Shown here piece after piece: positions 62,639-64,000 of a stretch of DNA of 64,000 bases. The position numbers were made by a program, and so were the translations under genes. The DNA comes from an uncultured Lachnospiraceae bacterium. GTDB lineage: Bacteria; Bacillota; Clostridia; Lachnospirales; Lachnospiraceae. Within the stretch, counting starts at the first letter, position 1, and each line of letters opens with the position of its first letter. The DNA lies in NCBI GenBank assembly GCA_902789555.1, contig CADAOF010000003.1, forward strand, positions 1 through 64,000. The letters are read 5' to 3'. The notes beneath the pieces were generated by a model that saw nothing but the letters and a program-made list of their open reading frames with translations, did not search any database and was not told the DNA's origin.

Positions 62639-64000
62639 ATGCGTAAGAAACTCTGGATGATCCTTCTTCTGGCGGCTGTGCTTCTCGTCCCTGCAGGCAG
62701 GGCGAAGGCAGATGCGCCGCTTCTCGTCAGTCCCGCTCCGGGGGCAGTCTCGGACAAGCCGGCCTGGTATCCCGAAAGCACCGTTGGCTTCCAGTTCTAT
62801 AACGACGCTGATGCGCCGCGCGTCGTGGATACGGCGGATATCTTCACCGATGAAGAAGAAGCCGTGATCCTGAAGGCGATCGCAGAACAGTCCGCCCGCG
62901 GAAACGCGGACATCGTGGTCGTCACGGACGATAACGCCTACGGCATGAGCCATCAGGAATATGCCGACGATTTCTACGATTACAACGGCTACGGCTTCGG
63001 ACCCGGCCGGGACGGCATCGTGCTCTTCATCTGCATGGAGCCGGGCAACCGCGGCTGGTGGACGAGTGTCACGGGACGTCTGGTCCCTGCGACCGGAGAC
63101 GGCCCCGTGCGCTACACGGAAGCCGTTGCCAACCAGCTGGACGACGCACTTTACGGCGACATGGTCGCCGGACGCTATGCCGAAGGCGTCACCGACTGGG
63201 TCCGCAACGTCGGGACCTGGCTGACCTACGGCGTTCCGTTTGCCCCGATCTGGTATCCGACCGTGGAAGAGCAGGCAGGCTGGGTACGCGAGAGAAACGC
63301 GGATGCGCCGCGGATCTCCGATACGGCAGGCTGGTTCTCCAAGAGCGAAGCGAAGTCGCTGGAGGAAAAGGCGGCTGCCCTGTCCGAACGTTACGGCGTG
63401 GACGTCATCATCCACACGGGACGCAGCGACTGCGGCATGGGGAAGGAAGCCTATGCGAAGGCCTTCTATCAGTACGGCGGCTACGGCCTCTTCAATGATT
63501 ACAGCGGCGTGCTGCTGGTGATGCTGTCGGGTGAGACCGGCGGCTATGCGCTCTATACCGAGGGCGACGTTCCTTCCGTGCTGAAGGATGAAGACTCGGT
63601 CACCCGTCTGCTTGAGATGAGTGAGAACGACGCGTATAAGGCGGACAGTGCCGCGGCGGGCTGCGAGAGCTATCTGAAGCTGCTCGACAAGGCACTGAAG
63701 AGCAACAAGGTGCCGCACAGCACGGGCAGCTGGATCATGAGCGGTGTCTTCGCGGCGCTCGCCGGCCTTCTTTCCGGCGGTGTTTCCCGCGGCAGCGCGG
63801 CCGCCAGCATGAAGACGGTCCGGACCGCTTTCGACTCCAATGACTATCTGGTCGACGGCAGCTTCCAGGTGGTGAACAGCTACGACAAGTTCATCGACGT
63901 CACGACGACGAGGGTCTACAGCCCGCCGTCGCAGAATAAGAGCAACGGCTCCGGCAGCAGCGGCTCTTCCGACTACAGCGGCGGCCACGTCTCGTCCTCC
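62639..64000 (+). CDS. TPM-domain membrane protein (two TPM domains), 3'-truncated by the window
   Basis: An open frame of 454 codons running off the right edge. It starts with a signal peptide (MRKKLWMILLLAAVLLVPAG), then two TPM domains: one at ~60-180 (DIFTDEEEAVILKAIAEQSA, YGFGPGRDGIVLFI) and one at ~220-320 (ISDTAGWFSKSEAKSLEEKA, YSGVLLVMLSGETGG). A membrane segment (~365-382) follows, then a Ser/Gly-rich tail at the edge. TPM (TLP18.3/Psb32/MOLO-1) domains act at membranes; several are phosphatases or photosystem repair factors, but bacterial roles are unclear. AGGAGG lies just before the ATG. Confidence 0.85.
   Translation, partial: MRKKLWMILLLAAVLLVPAGRAKADAPLLVSPAPGAVSDKPAWYPESTVGFQFYNDADAPRVVDTADIFTDEEEAVILKAIAEQSARGNADIVVVTDDNAYGMSHQEYADDFYDYNGYGFGPGRDGIVLFICMEPGNRGWWTSVTGRLVPATGDGPVRYTEAVANQLDDALYGDMVAGRYAEGVTDWVRNVGTWLTYGVPFAPIWYPTVEEQAGWVRERNADAPRISDTAGWFSKSEAKSLEEKAAALSERYGVDVIIHTGRSDCGMGKEAYAKAFYQYGGYGLFNDYSGVLLVMLSGETGGYALYTEGDVPSVLKDEDSVTRLLEMSENDAYKADSAAAGCESYLKLLDKALKSNKVPHSTGSWIMSGVFAALAGLLSGGVSRGSAAASMKTVRTAFDSNDYLVDGSFQVVNSYDKFIDVTTTRVYSPPSQNKSNGSGSSGSSDYSGGHVSSS

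Noticed and set aside
62039-63988. A 649-codon minus-strand frame opposite the zinc-ribbon and TPM genes
   Set aside because: No recognisable domain and antisense to genes with clear motifs, signal peptide and ribosome binding sites.

Overview
The window comes from a GC-rich (by eye high-50s percent) low-redox Firmicute, most likely a Clostridia/Lachnospiraceae-type anaerobe. The evidence is Gram-positive gene content and order (mazG-rqcP-divIC-tilS-hpt-ftsH, split transketolase, split glycine decarboxylase gcvPA/gcvPB with a tandem glycine riboswitch, PepV-type dipeptidase, DUF5058, AEC transporters), TTGACA/TATAAT promoters with 17-bp spacing, and strong Shine-Dalgarno sequences. I see no rRNA, tRNA, CRISPR array, prophage or intact transposon.

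Layout. 1-3638: end of a surface-glycan locus (family 2 glycosyltransferase, then a COG5610-type HAD protein). 3639-4030: a scar with two gene remnants (sugar kinase, LacI regulator) pointing at each other. 4031-6466: leftward genes for small membrane proteins, two with N-terminal zinc ribbons. 6623-9423: a YwaF-like membrane protein and split transketolase. 9600-11445: a lower-GC patch with a Fic protein, att-like DNA and a decayed ECF sigma gene. 11578-14742: M20 peptidase, RlmI-type methyltransferase and a frameshifted class I amidotransferase. 14777-20983: glycine cleavage operon under a glycine riboswitch; its first gene fuses GcvT to serine hydroxymethyltransferase, followed by gcvH, gcvPA and gcvPB. 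20984-28870: a structured RNA candidate, a DUF5058 membrane pair, a DIP1984-type protein, NudC-like Nudix hydrolase, a 70-bp tandem repeat, hslO, a DUF3810 metalloprotease and two AEC transporters. 28930-40322: uvrB-uvrA-clpX-mazG-rqcP-divIC-tilS-hpt-ftsH. 40391-49756: a GH13 glycosidase on the plus strand, then leftward serC-serA-DUF1015 and plsY-P-type ATPase-PNPOx-like genes. 49888-55703: an AraC regulator and a livJHMGF branched-chain amino acid ABC transporter preceded by a leader peptide rich in Ile/Leu/Val codons and a terminator. 55796-64000: dapF, nrfA-resB-ccsA (nitrite ammonification and haem attachment), a PepV-like dipeptidase, a zinc-ribbon membrane protein and a truncated TPM-domain protein.

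How it fits together. The gcv operon oxidises glycine to CO2, ammonia and methylene-THF. The fused SHMT domain can take that methylene-THF plus a second glycine to serine, and the riboswitch makes this respond to glycine. serC/serA supply serine from glycolysis, and livJHMGF with two dipeptidases point to amino acid and peptide use. NrfA offers an electron sink to ammonium. The absence of yabP/yabQ and spoIIE from the conserved divIC-tilS neighbourhood hints at a lineage that does not sporulate.

Coordinates follow the start codon best supported by a ribosome binding site. Function calls rest on motifs and family resemblance recognised by eye; no database search was run.
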